Source: JBBROS01 sp963752225
GTDB lineage: Bacteria > Pseudomonadota > Alphaproteobacteria > Acetobacterales > Acetobacteraceae
Assembly (NCBI GenBank): GCA_963752225.1
Contig: CAVVXS010000006.1
Coordinates: 1-38,636, forward strand
Direction: 5' to 3'
Length of the DNA: 38,636 nt
Within the stretch, counting starts at the first letter, position 1, and each line of letters begins with the position of its first letter. The position numbers were made by a program, and so were the translations under genes. The notes beneath the pieces are model-generated. The model did no database searches. It worked only from the letters and a program-made list of their open reading frames with translations, and was not told the DNA's origin. Below are positions 25,237 through 34,362 of the stretch, piece by piece.

Positions 25237-26841
25237 GTGCGGGCTGCAGCGGACCACTTGACGCCATCGATCGAGCCACCCGCGCCGCGATCGCGTCTGC
25301 ACTGGCTGACTGCCGCCGGGGTCGTCCTCGCGGCCGGAACGCTGGCGCTCGGCATCCTCGTCCTGATCGACCTGCGCAGCGACGCCTGGACGCAAGCGGA
25401 AAAGGCGTCCGGCAACCTCGCCGCCGCGCTCGAGCAGGACATCACCCGCAACCTCGAGATCATCGACCTGTCGATCCAGCGTGCTGCCGAAGCACTCGCG
25501 CTGCCGGGCATCGACGCGGCGACGCCGGAGGTGCGCCGTGCGGCGCTGTTCGACCGGGCGGCGGCCGCCAAGCATTTGGACGTGATCTCGGTGATCGACG
25601 CAAACGGCACCGTCGTCGAGTCCTCGGCCGGCAGCCTGTCGCGGTTCAACTACGCCGACCGCGACTACGTCCAGGTCCACCGGCAGCAGCCGGAGCTCGG
25701 CCTCTTCATCAGCCGGCCGTTCCAGAGCAAGACCACCGGCAAATGGGTGATCGCCCTGAGCCGCAGTCTGCCCACCGCCGGTGGCGAGTTCGCCGGCGTG
25801 GTCGTCGGCACCGTGCGCCTCGACGTCTTCTCGAGCATGTTCGGACGGCTCGACCTCGGGCCGAACGGCACCGTCAGCCTGTTCCGCGAGGACGGCCGCG
25901 TCATCGTGCGCAGCCCCTTTCTCGAAAGCGACGTCGACCGCGACCTCGGGGCCGCGCCGACCTTCGGGGATTGCGTCCGGATCGGCGCCGGCAACTTCGT
26001 CGCGGAGGCCGCGGTCGACCACGTCAAACGCCTTTACACCTGCCGCCGCTTCCGCCGCTTGCCGCTGGTCCTGAGCGTCAACGTGTCCACTGACAGCATC
26101 CTCGCCCCCTGGCGCAGCAAGGCTGCGGCGGTCGGTTCGACCCTGGCGACGCTCTGCCTCGCGACCGTGGCGCTGTCCCTGCTGTTCCGGCGCGAGCTCC
26201 GCCGCCGCCAGCGCGTCGAGCGCGCGCTGCGGGCCTCGGCCGAGCGGCTCTCGACCCTGGCCTCGACCGACGCCATGACCGGCCTGGCCAACCGGCGCGT
26301 GTTCGAGGACGCGCTGCAGCGGGAATGGCGGCGCGCGGTCCGCAACGAGCTGCCGATCGCCCTGCTGCTGTTCGACGCCGACTTCTTCAAGACGTTCAAC
26401 GACCAGTACGGCCACCCGGCCGGCGATCAGGCGCTGCAGGCGATCGCCGCCTGCATGCGGCGCGGCATCCGCCGCCCGTGCGATCTGGCCGCCCGCTACG
26501 GCGGCGAGGAGTTCGTCATCCTCCTCCCCGAAACCGACGACGCCGGCGTCGTCGCCGTGGCCGAGCGCATCCGTGCGGCAATCGAGAGCCTCGCCATCCC
26601 GCATCTCGGCAACCCCGCCGGCTGCATGACCGTCAGCGTCGGCGCGGTCTCGAACCGGCCAGGGCCCGCCGATGACGTCCGCCACTTCGTTGCCGCCGCC
26701 GACAAGGCCCTCTACGCGGCCAAGGCCGCCGGCCGGAACCGCACCGGCCTCGCCGGCGATCGGCCGCCAGCCCCGTCCCACGCCCCCTCCGCCTCGAAGC
26801 CGCTGAACATCGGGCTGCGCTTGATCGAGGGAAATCGGTAG
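25237..26841 (+). CDS. Membrane sensor diguanylate cyclase (GGDEF, CHASE/Cache-type sensor)
   Basis: In this 534-residue protein, TM1 is about 23-45 and the periplasmic sensor about 46-290 contains features of double-Cache domains (FNYADRDYVQVHR, LFISRPFQSKTTGKWVIALS). TM2 is about 294-314, followed by a short coiled linker and a C-terminal GGDEF domain. The active-site loop is GGEEF (422-426), with the allosteric I-site RPCD (413-416) exactly five residues upstream, so product-inhibited c-di-GMP synthesis is expected. GTG 25237 is chosen as the start because GAGG lies seven bases upstream. It could link an external ligand to exopolysaccharide production through c-di-GMP; its position away from the locus makes that speculative. 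Confidence 0.9.
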   Translation: MRAAADHLTPSIEPPAPRSRLHWLTAAGVVLAAGTLALGILVLIDLRSDAWTQAEKASGNLAAALEQDITRNLEIIDLSIQRAAEALALPGIDAATPEVRRAALFDRAAAAKHLDVISVIDANGTVVESSAGSLSRFNYADRDYVQVHRQQPELGLFISRPFQSKTTGKWVIALSRSLPTAGGEFAGVVVGTVRLDVFSSMFGRLDLGPNGTVSLFREDGRVIVRSPFLESDVDRDLGAAPTFGDCVRIGAGNFVAEAAVDHVKRLYTCRRFRRLPLVLSVNVSTDSILAPWRSKAAAVGSTLATLCLATVALSLLFRRELRRRQRVERALRASAERLSTLASTDAMTGLANRRVFEDALQREWRRAVRNELPIALLLFDADFFKTFNDQYGHPAGDQALQAIAACMRRGIRRPCDLAARYGGEEFVILLPETDDAGVVAVAERIRAAIESLAIPHLGNPAGCMTVSVGAVSNRPGPADDVRHFVAAADKALYAAKAAGRNRTGLAGDRPPAPSHAPSASKPLNIGLRLIEGNR

Positions 26842-26894
26842 CCCGGTCCAAACGATCGCTTCAGCAACCCCCACCACCGCCCTACACTGCCGCG

Positions 26895-28925
26895 ATGACC
26901 GGCACCAATCCCCTGTTGCAGCCTTGGACCACCCCGTTCGGCATCCCCCCGTTCGACCGCATCCGCCCCGAGCACTTCGAGCCCGCCTTCGCCGACGCCA
27001 TGGCGCAGCACCTGGCCGAGATCGCCGCCGTCGCCGCCGACCCGGCGCCGCCCACCTTCGCCAACACGCTCGAAGCGCTGCAACGCTCCGGACGCCTGCT
27101 CACGCGGATCGAAGCCGTGTTCGACAACCTCGCCGCAAGCCTCGGCGGGGCCGACCTCGAAGCCGTCAAGCGCACGGTCGCGCCGCGCCTCGCCGAGCAT
27201 CGCATGCAGGTGGTGCTCGACCCCGGCGTGTTCGGCCGCCTCGACCACCTGTTCCAAGCGCGCGACCGGCTCGAACTCGCCGAGGACCAGGCGCGCCTGC
27301 TCGAACGCGCCCACCTCAACGCGATCCGCAGCGGCGCCGCCCTCGACCAGACCGCCAAGCAGCGGCTGACCGCCATCTCGGCACGGCTCGCGCAGCTCCA
27401 CACCGCGTTCGGCCAGAACGTGCTGCACGACGAGACCACCTGGCACCTGCCATTGGCCGGCGCCGACCTCGACGGCCTGCCCGGCTTCGTGCGCGACGGC
27501 GCCGCCGCGGCCGCCGCCGAACGCGGGCTCGACGGCCACGTCGTCACCCTGTCGCGCTCGCTGATCGAGCCGTTCCTCACCTTCTCCGGCCGCCGCGACC
27601 TCCGCCGCCGCGCCTACGAGGCCTGGATCGCCCGCGGCACCCATCCCGGCCTGCACGACAACCGCCCGATCATCCCCGAGATCCTCGCCTTGCGGCACGA
27701 ACGCGCCGCCCTCCTCGGCTACGACGACTTCGCCGCCTTCAAGCTCGCCGACACCATGGCCGGGACGCCGGACGCCGTGCACCGCTTGCTGCACCGCGTC
27801 TGGGAGCCGGCCAAGGCCAAGGCCGCCGCCGAACGCGACCGCCTGCTCGCCGCCGCCCGCGCCGAAGGCTTCAACGGCGCCATCGAGCCCTGGGACTGGC
27901 GCTACTACGCCGAGAAGGTGCGCCGCGCCGACTACGCCCTCGACGAGGCCGAGCTGAAGCCCTTCTTCGAGTTCGAGTCGATCCAGCAAGCCGCATTCGA
28001 CACCGCCACCCGCCTGTTCGGCGTCCGCTTCCTGCCGCTCGCCGGCGTGCCGCTCTACCACCCCGACGTGCGCGCCTTCGAAGTGCGCGACGCCGACGAC
28101 GCCCACATGGGCGTGTTCCTGGCCGACCCCTTCGCCCGCCCGGACAAGCGGTCCGGCGCCTGGATGAGCAGCTACCGAGACCAGGAAGCGATGGACGGCC
28201 CGGTCGCGCCGATCATCGCCAACAACAACAACCTGTCCAAATCGGCGCCGACCCTGTTGAGCTTCGACGACGCCGCCACCCTGTTCCACGAGCTCGGCCA
28301 CGGCCTGCACGGCCTGCTGAGCCGCGTGCGCTACCCGGCCCAATCCGGCACCAGCGTCCGCCGCGACTTCGTCGAGCTGCCGTCGCAGATCTTCGAGCAC
28401 TGGATGGCCCTGCCCGACACGCTGCGCCGCTACGCCCGCCACCACGCCACCGGCGCGCCGCTCCCGGACGCGCTCGTCGCCCGCCTCATCTCCGCCCGCA
28501 ACTTCAACGGCGGCTTCGACACCGTCTCCTACACCGCCTCCGCCCTGATCGACCTGGCCCTGCACCGCCACCCGGCCCCCGCCACGATCGACGTCGACGC
28601 GTTCGAGGCGGAAACCCTGGCCGGGATCGGCATGCCCGCCGAGATCGGCCTGCGCCACCGCCCGGCCCACTTCCAGCATCTGTTCGACGGCGGCAGCTAC
28701 GCGGCCGGCTATTACAGCTATCTCTGGGCAGAGGTGCTCGACGAAGACGGCTACGAGGCCTTCGTCGAAGCCGGCGACCCGTTCGACCCCCGCCTCGCCG
28801 CCGGCCTGCGCACGATCCTCGCCGCCGGCGACACACGCGACCCGATGGCCCTCTACATCGCCTTCCGCGGCCGCGAACCGGACCCGGCCGCACTCCTCCG
28901 CGCGCGCGAGCTGACGCCCGCCTGA
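26895..28925 (+). CDS. dcp: M3 family metallopeptidase, peptidyl-dipeptidase Dcp / oligopeptidase A type
   Basis: The 676-residue protein matches the length of Dcp/OpdA (about 680). The zinc motif is FHELGH with His465, Glu466 and His469, and the third ligand Glu494 (DFVELPSQ) sits 25 residues further, as in family M3. Other conserved blocks are NPLLQPW...FGIPPFDRI at the N-terminus and the C-terminal HLFDGGSYAAGYYSYLWAEV, which carries the substrate-binding Tyr/His region. No signal peptide is present, so it is probably a cytoplasmic (or Dcp-like) enzyme that trims short peptides. It stands 53 bp after the cyclase gene and appears to be a housekeeping gene unrelated to its neighbours. A -10-like TACACT lies 6 bp before the ATG. 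Confidence 0.92.
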   Translation: MTGTNPLLQPWTTPFGIPPFDRIRPEHFEPAFADAMAQHLAEIAAVAADPAPPTFANTLEALQRSGRLLTRIEAVFDNLAASLGGADLEAVKRTVAPRLAEHRMQVVLDPGVFGRLDHLFQARDRLELAEDQARLLERAHLNAIRSGAALDQTAKQRLTAISARLAQLHTAFGQNVLHDETTWHLPLAGADLDGLPGFVRDGAAAAAAERGLDGHVVTLSRSLIEPFLTFSGRRDLRRRAYEAWIARGTHPGLHDNRPIIPEILALRHERAALLGYDDFAAFKLADTMAGTPDAVHRLLHRVWEPAKAKAAAERDRLLAAARAEGFNGAIEPWDWRYYAEKVRRADYALDEAELKPFFEFESIQQAAFDTATRLFGVRFLPLAGVPLYHPDVRAFEVRDADDAHMGVFLADPFARPDKRSGAWMSSYRDQEAMDGPVAPIIANNNNLSKSAPTLLSFDDAATLFHELGHGLHGLLSRVRYPAQSGTSVRRDFVELPSQIFEHWMALPDTLRRYARHHATGAPLPDALVARLISARNFNGGFDTVSYTASALIDLALHRHPAPATIDVDAFEAETLAGIGMPAEIGLRHRPAHFQHLFDGGSYAAGYYSYLWAEVLDEDGYEAFVEAGDPFDPRLAAGLRTILAAGDTRDPMALYIAFRGREPDPAALLRARELTPA

Positions 28926-29077
28926 CCCGGCCCATGCCTCGTGGGAGCACCGCGACGATGACACCCGTCTCCATCTCCTCGCCCGGCCCCCTGGCCGGCC
29001 GCCACCCCCCGCAGCACCCCGCCGGCGCCGGCGGAACGCCCCCCGTTGCCGCCCCGGCGACCCGGCGGCCCTGATCC

Positions 29078-29884
29078 ATGTCCGATTTCTGGACGACCGC
29101 TGAGGTGTTCCTCATCCTGCTCGCCAGCGCCGCGACCGGCATCTTCGTGCAGAGCTTCACCGCCGAAGTGCACAAATCCCGCGAAATGCGTGAGCTGTCC
29201 CAAGTCGTCACCGGCATGCTCGTGACCCTCGCCGCCCTCGTGCTCGGCCTGCTCACCAGCTCGGTCGTGCAATCCTACAACCGGGCCGGCAATACCCTCG
29301 GCGCCTACGCCGTCGAGCTGATCGGGCTCAGCCAGTCGCTCCGGGAGTACGGACCCGACGCCGACCCGGCCCGCACCCTGCTGCGCGGCTACGTCGCCAG
29401 CGCGATCGCCACCACCTGGCCGGACGAGCCCAAGCCCGCCGGCGCCGCCCCCGTGCCGGACGCCGCGCCCGCCCACGCCCCGCATTCGAGCCTGGAAAGC
29501 GCCGCGCTCGGCACCCTGCTCGACCGCGCCGGGCGCACCATCCGGGAATTGCCCGCCACCGACCCGCTCCACGCCTCCCTGGCCGCCACCGCAAGCCGCC
29601 AGTTCGAGCAACTGCTGCACGACCGCTGGACCCTGCTCGAACAAGCCCACAGCTCCATCCCGCTGCCCTTCTTCCGGGTGCTGGTGTTCTGGCTCATGAT
29701 CGTGTTCACGAGCCTCGGCCTGATCGCCCCGCGCAACATCCTCGCCGCGGTGACGCTTCTCCTGGCCGCAACCGCGATCGCCTCGGTCATCTTCGCCATC
29801 ATGGAGATGGACGCGCCCTTCTCCGGCCTCATCGCCGTTCCCAGCGGCCCGATGCGCGACGCCCTGGCCCACCTCAGCCAATGA
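29078..29884 (+). CDS. DUF4239 (bestrophin-like) family membrane protein
   Basis: This 268-residue protein has N-terminal spans at about 7-25 and 45-65. A soluble middle (about 80-205) includes a Pro/Ala-rich stretch (PKPAGAAPVPDAAPAHAP), and two more spans lie at about 203-222 and 224-244. The ending MDAPFSGLIAVPSGPMRDAL is the family signature. DUF4239 proteins are weakly related to bestrophin channels, and their function is not established. The gene lies 152 bp after the peptidase and 54 bp before the lactonase gene. No operon partner is clear. Confidence 0.75.
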   Translation: MSDFWTTAEVFLILLASAATGIFVQSFTAEVHKSREMRELSQVVTGMLVTLAALVLGLLTSSVVQSYNRAGNTLGAYAVELIGLSQSLREYGPDADPARTLLRGYVASAIATTWPDEPKPAGAAPVPDAAPAHAPHSSLESAALGTLLDRAGRTIRELPATDPLHASLAATASRQFEQLLHDRWTLLEQAHSSIPLPFFRVLVFWLMIVFTSLGLIAPRNILAAVTLLLAATAIASVIFAIMEMDAPFSGLIAVPSGPMRDALAHLSQ

Positions 29885-29938
29885 CGCGCGCCCGCGTTCG
29901 CCGACCCCGCCCCCCGCCTTCGCGAAGGAAACGCCCGC

Positions 29939-30943
29939 ATGCATGAACACGCCCACGGCGGCATGAACCACCAGGCCACCGACGGCCTCCGCCTGCCGCT
30001 CGGCCACCTGCCCGGCTCCCGCTACCCCGACCCGCGCATCGAGGTGCTCGACCGCCGCTTCACCGCCCGCCAAGGCAACGCCGCCGTCGAGCGCATCGCC
30101 ACCGGCTTCCGCTGGGCCGAGGGCCCGGTCTGGTTCGCCGATGGCGGCTACCTGATCTGGAGCGACATCCCCAACAACCGCATGATGCGCTGGCTCGAGG
30201 ACGACGGCCACGTCAGCGTGTTCCGCACCCCCAGCCACCACACCAACGGCAACACCCGCGACCGCCAAGGCCGCCTCGTCAGCTGCGAGCACGACACCCG
30301 CCGCGTCACCCGCACCGAGCTCGACGGCAGCATCACCGTGCTGATGGACGCCTTCTCCAACAAGCCGCTGAACGGCCCCAACGACATCGTCGTCGCGTCC
30401 GACGGCGCCGTCTGGTTCACCGACCCCGGCTACGGCATCGACGGCCCCTACGAAGGCCACGCCGCCCCGCACGAGCTGCCCTGCAACGTCTATCGCCTCG
30501 ACCCCGCCACCGGCGCCGCCACCGTCGTCGCCGGCGACTTCACCCGCCCCAACGGCATCGCTTTCTCGCCCGACGAACGCCGCCTCTACGTCGTCGACAC
30601 CGGCATCACCCATGGCGGCCCGTCGCACATCCGCGTCTTCGACGTGGACGGCCCGCACCTCGCCAACGGCCGCGTCTTCGCCGAGAACTTCGCCCCGGGC
30701 ATGACCGACGGCCTGCGCACCGACACCGACGGCAACGTTTGGTGCAGCATGGGCTGGAGCGACCCGGCCGAGGACGGCGTCCGCTGCTACGCCCCCGACG
30801 GCGACATGATCGGCAAGATCCACCTGCCCGAAGGCTGCGCCAACCTGTGTTTCGGCGGCAAGAAGCGCAACCGCCTGTTCATGACCGCCAGCACCTCGGT
30901 CTATGCCCTCCACCTCAACAGCGGCGGCGCCCAGCGGCCTTGA
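29939..30943 (+). CDS. SMP-30/gluconolactonase family lactonase
   Basis: The 334-residue six-bladed propeller has metal/active-site positions of the family: RWAEGPVWF (Glu61), LNGPNDIVV (Asn148) and FTRPNGIAFSPD (Asn), plus YVVDTG and GNVWCSMGWSDP. These enzymes hydrolyse sugar lactones such as gluconolactone. A His-rich start (MHEHAHGGMNH) precedes the domain; AAGGA about 9 bases upstream supports ATG 29939. The next two genes encode an acid-sugar kinase and a PdxA2-type dehydrogenase, so the substrate may be a tetronolactone (threono- or erythronolactone) opened to the free acid. That assignment is inferred from context. Confidence 0.87.
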   Translation: MHEHAHGGMNHQATDGLRLPLGHLPGSRYPDPRIEVLDRRFTARQGNAAVERIATGFRWAEGPVWFADGGYLIWSDIPNNRMMRWLEDDGHVSVFRTPSHHTNGNTRDRQGRLVSCEHDTRRVTRTELDGSITVLMDAFSNKPLNGPNDIVVASDGAVWFTDPGYGIDGPYEGHAAPHELPCNVYRLDPATGAATVVAGDFTRPNGIAFSPDERRLYVVDTGITHGGPSHIRVFDVDGPHLANGRVFAENFAPGMTDGLRTDTDGNVWCSMGWSDPAEDGVRCYAPDGDMIGKIHLPEGCANLCFGGKKRNRLFMTASTSVYALHLNSGGAQRP

Positions 30944-31040
30944 GTCCCGAGCCGACCGGATATGCCCGCAAAAGCCGTGCCGCCCCTGCCGCACACCTCC
31001 CGATCGCTGCCCGGGCGGGGCGGATGACCGGGACAAGCCC

Positions 31041-32141
31041 ATGACGACGCTGCGCCTGCTTGCCGACGACCTGACCGGCGCCCTCGACACCGCGGCCGAG
31101 TTCGTCGGCGTCACCGGTCCCATCCACGCCTTCTGGCAAGGCGCCGCACCGGCCGCGCTGCCCGCCAACGCCGCGCTCGACCTCGGCACCCGCGAAGCCG
31201 GTCGCGACGCCGCCGTGGCCGCGACCCGCGCCGCGGCGCCGGTGCTCGACGGCGCCGGGATCGCCTTCAAGAAGATCGACAGCCTGATGCGCGGCCAAAC
31301 CCTGCCCGAGCTCGCCGCCTGCTTCGTCGCCGGCCGCTGGACCCATGCCGTGCTGGCGCCCGCCTTTCCGTTCCAGGGCCGGATCACCCGCGACGGGCAG
31401 CAATTCATGCGCTCGGGCGCCGGCTGGATCCCGGTCGGCCCGGACCTGATCGCCGCCCTCCGCGACCTGAACGTCACGGCGCAACGGGCCGAGCCCGGCG
31501 CAGCCTTGGCGCCCGGTGTCACCTTGTTCGACGCCACCACCGACGCCGAGCTGGACGCCACCGTCGCGGCCGCCGGCGGCGCCGGCGCCCCGGTGCTCTG
31601 GTGCGGCACCGGCGGCTTGGCGCGGGCGTTGGCCGGCGACGCCCCCCCGGCCGCCCCGCCATTGCCGCGCCCGGTGCTGGGCCTGTTCGGCAGCGACCAG
31701 ATGGTGACCGCGGCCCAGCTTGCCGCCTGCGCCCCGCACTGGCACGCCGTTCCCGACGCCGGCGCCGCCGCCGCCGCCCGCCTCGCCGAAGCCCTCGACC
31801 GCCACGGCGTCGCACTCGCCAGCCACGACCTGCCGCCCGGCCTGTCTCGCGCCGACGCCGCCGAACGGATCGAGACGGCCTTCCGCACCCTGGTCGGCCG
31901 CCTGCCCAAGCCCGGCACCCTCGCCGTCGCCGGCGGCGAGACCCTGCGCGGCCTCTGCCTCGCCCTCGGCGCCGCCAGCCTCGAAGTGGAAGGCCGCGCG
32001 CTGCCGGGCGTGCCCGTCTCCATCCTGCGCGGCGGCGCCTGGGACGGCGTCACCGTCGTCTCCAAGTCCGGCGCCTTCGGCCACCCCACTTTGCTGCGCG
32101 AGCTGCTGCGCCTCCCCGACCGCGAAAGGACCGCTCCATGA
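31041..32141 (+). CDS. Four-carbon acid sugar kinase (DUF1537; D-threonate/D-erythronate kinase type)
   Basis: This 366-residue protein has the N-terminal domain LRLLADDLTGALDTAAEF (Asp pair for sugar binding), the KKIDSLMRG motif, and APAFPFQGRITRDGQQF. The C-terminal nucleotide-binding domain has TLAVAGGETLRGL and VVSKSGAFG. Family members phosphorylate tetronates at O4 with ATP. ATG 31041 is chosen; the frame is open to 30903, but the extra part overlaps the lactonase gene and has no family sequence. Its stop overlaps the next start as ATGA, so the kinase and PdxA-like protein are translationally coupled. The kinase plus PdxA2 pairing is the D-threonate arrangement. Confidence 0.88.
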   Translation: MTTLRLLADDLTGALDTAAEFVGVTGPIHAFWQGAAPAALPANAALDLGTREAGRDAAVAATRAAAPVLDGAGIAFKKIDSLMRGQTLPELAACFVAGRWTHAVLAPAFPFQGRITRDGQQFMRSGAGWIPVGPDLIAALRDLNVTAQRAEPGAALAPGVTLFDATTDAELDATVAAAGGAGAPVLWCGTGGLARALAGDAPPAAPPLPRPVLGLFGSDQMVTAAQLAACAPHWHAVPDAGAAAAARLAEALDRHGVALASHDLPPGLSRADAAERIETAFRTLVGRLPKPGTLAVAGGETLRGLCLALGAASLEVEGRALPGVPVSILRGGAWDGVTVVSKSGAFGHPTLLRELLRLPDRERTAP

Positions 32142-33169
32142 CCCCCCTTCCCCTCGCCATCACCATGGGCGATCCGGCCGGCATCGGGCCCGAGATCATC
32201 GCCAAGGCCGCCGCCCGGCTGCGCCCGCGCCTCGAGGCCGGCGGGCTGCGCCTGCTGGTGCTCGGCTCCTGCCCGGCACTGGAACGGGCGCGCACGCAGC
32301 TCACCCCGGACCTCGCGATCCCCGAGATTTCCGACGCCGACACCGACTGGCCCCCGTTGGCGATGCTGCAGGCCGGGCCGGAAGGCGCGCCGATCGTGCC
32401 CGGCCAGCTCTCGGCCGATGGCGGCCGCTTCGCCTTCCAGGCGGTCGAACGCGGCGTCCGCCTGGCCCAGGCCGGCCGGGTCGGCGGCATCGTCACCGCT
32501 CCGCTCAACAAGGAAGCGCTGAACCAGGCCGGCTACCACTACCCCGGCCACACCGAGATGCTGGCCGAGCTCACCGGCGTGCGCGGCTCCTGTATGATGC
32601 TGGCGCACGGCAACATGCGGGTCAGCCACGTCACCACCCACATCGCGCTGGAAGACGTGCCGAAGCGCGCCACTCCCGAGCGGTTGCGCCGCGTGCTGGA
32701 CCTCACCCACGGCGCGCTGACCCGGCTCGGCCTCGGCCGGGCGCGCATCGCGGTGGCGGCGCTGAACCCGCATGCCGGCGAAGGCGGGCTGTTCGGGCGG
32801 CACGACATCGACGTCGCCGCCCCGGTGATCGCGCAAGCCGTGGCCGACGGCATGGACGTGGTCGGCCCGGTGCCCGGCGACACCGTCTTCGTCAAGCTAC
32901 GGGCCGGCCAATACGACGCCGTGATCGCCAACTACCACGACCAGGGCCACATTCCGGTCAAGCTGCTGGGCTTCGAAATCGACCCGGCGACGGGCAAGTG
33001 GAACGACCTCTCGGGCGTCAACATCACCCTCGGCCTGCCGATCATCCGCACCTCGGTCGACCACGGCACCGCCTTCGACATCGCCGGCCAAGGCATCGCC
33101 AACGAGCAAAGCCTGGTCGAAGCGATCGAATACGCCGAACGCCTGGCCGCCCCCGCGCCCCTGAGTTAA
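32138..33169 (+). CDS. pdxA2: PdxA2-type 4-phospho-D-threonate/erythronate dehydrogenase (PdxA family)
   Basis: This 343-residue member of the 4-hydroxythreonine-4-phosphate dehydrogenase family begins with ITMGDPAGIGPEI (8-20). It has the divalent-metal histidines His168 (TTHIAL), His212 (NPHAGEGGLFG) and His267 (YHDQGHIPVK), and ends in the SVDHGTAFDIAG substrate loop. Paired with a DUF1537 kinase, such proteins oxidise D-threonate 4-phosphate with NAD; decarboxylation then gives dihydroxyacetone phosphate and CO2. Biosynthetic PdxA for vitamin B6 is the alternative, but the ATGA-coupled kinase favours catabolism. The start ATG 32138 overlaps the kinase stop by 4 bp. A hairpin repeat lies just after its stop. 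Confidence 0.87.
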   Translation: MTPLPLAITMGDPAGIGPEIIAKAAARLRPRLEAGGLRLLVLGSCPALERARTQLTPDLAIPEISDADTDWPPLAMLQAGPEGAPIVPGQLSADGGRFAFQAVERGVRLAQAGRVGGIVTAPLNKEALNQAGYHYPGHTEMLAELTGVRGSCMMLAHGNMRVSHVTTHIALEDVPKRATPERLRRVLDLTHGALTRLGLGRARIAVAALNPHAGEGGLFGRHDIDVAAPVIAQAVADGMDVVGPVPGDTVFVKLRAGQYDAVIANYHDQGHIPVKLLGFEIDPATGKWNDLSGVNITLGLPIIRTSVDHGTAFDIAGQGIANEQSLVEAIEYAERLAAPAPLS

Positions 33170-33175
33170 GCGGGT

Positions 33176-33216
33176 CCGGGGCCGCCGGCCCCGGCGGGTG
33201 CAGGGCAGAGCCCTGC
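33176..33216 (-). repeat. Two-hairpin repeat element, second family member, between convergent genes
   Basis: Read on the minus strand: GCAGGGC-TCT-GCCCTGC (33216-33200) then CACCCG and CCGGGGCC-GGC-GGCCCCGG (33194-33176). This is the same order and spacer as the end of the plus-strand array at 25109-25149. The first base overlaps the stop codon (TAG 33218-33216) of the Gfo/Idh gene, as the other array starts at a stop codon. Stems are kept while loop and one base pair differ. Confidence 0.8.
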
Positions 33217-34265
33217 TATCTAAGCCGAACAACGCTCCCGCAAGCCGCCGCCTGCCCCACCGCCTCGATCACGCGCAGGCTCTCCAACCCGTCCCGGCCG
33301 GACACCACCGGCTTGGCGGTCCCGCGCACCACCGCGCACAGGTTGCGGACCTGCAGCGCGAACGGATCCGCCGGCACCGCCGCAAACCGCTCGCGCTCCA
33401 TCGGCTCCCACCAGCTCGGCTCCGCCGGGTGGCGCCACACATCGAGCGAGGGCACCGCGAGCGACCCCAGCGTGCCGCCGACCGTGTAGCAGGCCTCCCC
33501 GGTCTGCCGGAATCCCGGGTTCTCGCCGCTCGTCAGCTCCCAGCTCCAGGGCGCCGCAATCGTGTCCGACACCGTCAGCGTGCCGAGCACGCCGTTCGCG
33601 AACCGCAGCAGGATCGCCGCGCTGTCCTCCACCTCGTAGCCGCGCACCGCGTTGCTGTGCAGCGCCAGCACCTCGGACACCTCCCCGCACAGGAACCGCA
33701 GCAGGTCCACGTCATGGATCAGGTTCAGCAGCACCGGCCCGGCGCCCTTCTGCCGCCGCCACGCCACCTCGAAATACTCGCGCGGCTTGTGGAACCAGCA
33801 GGTCCCGTGCACCGCAACGAGCCGCCCGAGCCGCCCCGCCTCGATCGCCGCCTTGGCCGCTTGCAGCACCGGATTGTGCCGGCGGTGATGGCCGGTCAGC
33901 AGCGGCACGCCGGCCCGTTCCGCCGCCTCCACCAGCGCCGTGGCCCCCGCCACGTCGTCGGCCAGCGGCTTCTCGATCAGCGCCGGCACCCCGGCCGCGA
34001 CCATCTCGAGCCCGTTCGCGACATGGGCCTGGTTCGGCGTGGCGATGATCGCGCCGTCCGGCCGCTCGTGCGCCAGCATCTCGGTCAGGCTCGGGTACCA
34101 GGCCACGCCCCGTTCGGCCGCGAGCACGCGTGCGGCCTCGGCCGGATCGACGATGGCGGCCAGCGACGCGACGTCCTGCGCGATCACCTGCTCGAGGTGG
34201 CGCTTGCCGATGGTCCCGGCGCCGACCACGGCGATCCGGACCTGTGCCTCGGGCCGATCGCTCAC
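33216..34265 (-). CDS. Gfo/Idh/MocA family NAD(P)-dependent oxidoreductase
   Basis: The 349-residue protein (from GTG 34265) has an N-terminal Rossmann fold RIAVVGAGTIGKRHLEQ, the ALIEKPLADD motif with the conserved catalytic Lys, TGHHRRHNP, and a C-terminal substrate domain with LLNLIHDVDLLRFL and GVLGTLTVSDTIA. GTG 34265 is preferred because GGGAGG lies 8 bases upstream. A start at 34319 would add 18 residues of no family character. Such enzymes oxidise or reduce sugars, inositols or sugar acids. It converges on the tetronate kinase/PdxA2 genes and may supply the acid or ketose for the same pathway, but the specific substrate is not readable. Confidence 0.87.
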   Translation of the reverse strand: MSDRPEAQVRIAVVGAGTIGKRHLEQVIAQDVASLAAIVDPAEAARVLAAERGVAWYPSLTEMLAHERPDGAIIATPNQAHVANGLEMVAAGVPALIEKPLADDVAGATALVEAAERAGVPLLTGHHRRHNPVLQAAKAAIEAGRLGRLVAVHGTCWFHKPREYFEVAWRRQKGAGPVLLNLIHDVDLLRFLCGEVSEVLALHSNAVRGYEVEDSAAILLRFANGVLGTLTVSDTIAAPWSWELTSGENPGFRQTGEACYTVGGTLGSLAVPSLDVWRHPAEPSWWEPMERERFAAVPADPFALQVRNLCAVVRGTAKPVVSGRDGLESLRVIEAVGQAAACGSVVRLR

Positions 34266-34362
34266 CTGCGCCGCCTCCCAACCCCGCCCGCTGATAGCCC
34301 TGCGCGCCGCCCTCGGCAATCACGCCGTCCGCCGCACCGGACGCCGGCGCGAAGCGGACCGT

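Noticed and set aside
28933..29074. A 46-codon plus-strand frame ending just before the DUF4239 gene
   Set aside because: Product is Pro/Gly/Ala-rich low complexity with no ribosome site or family; treated as spacer.
28853..32836. A 1327-codon minus-strand open frame antisense to the peptidase, DUF4239, lactonase, kinase and pdxA2 genes
   Set aside because: It runs opposite to five well-recognised genes and its translation is low-complexity Gly/Ala/Val/Arg with no family motif; GC-rich third positions remove antisense stops.
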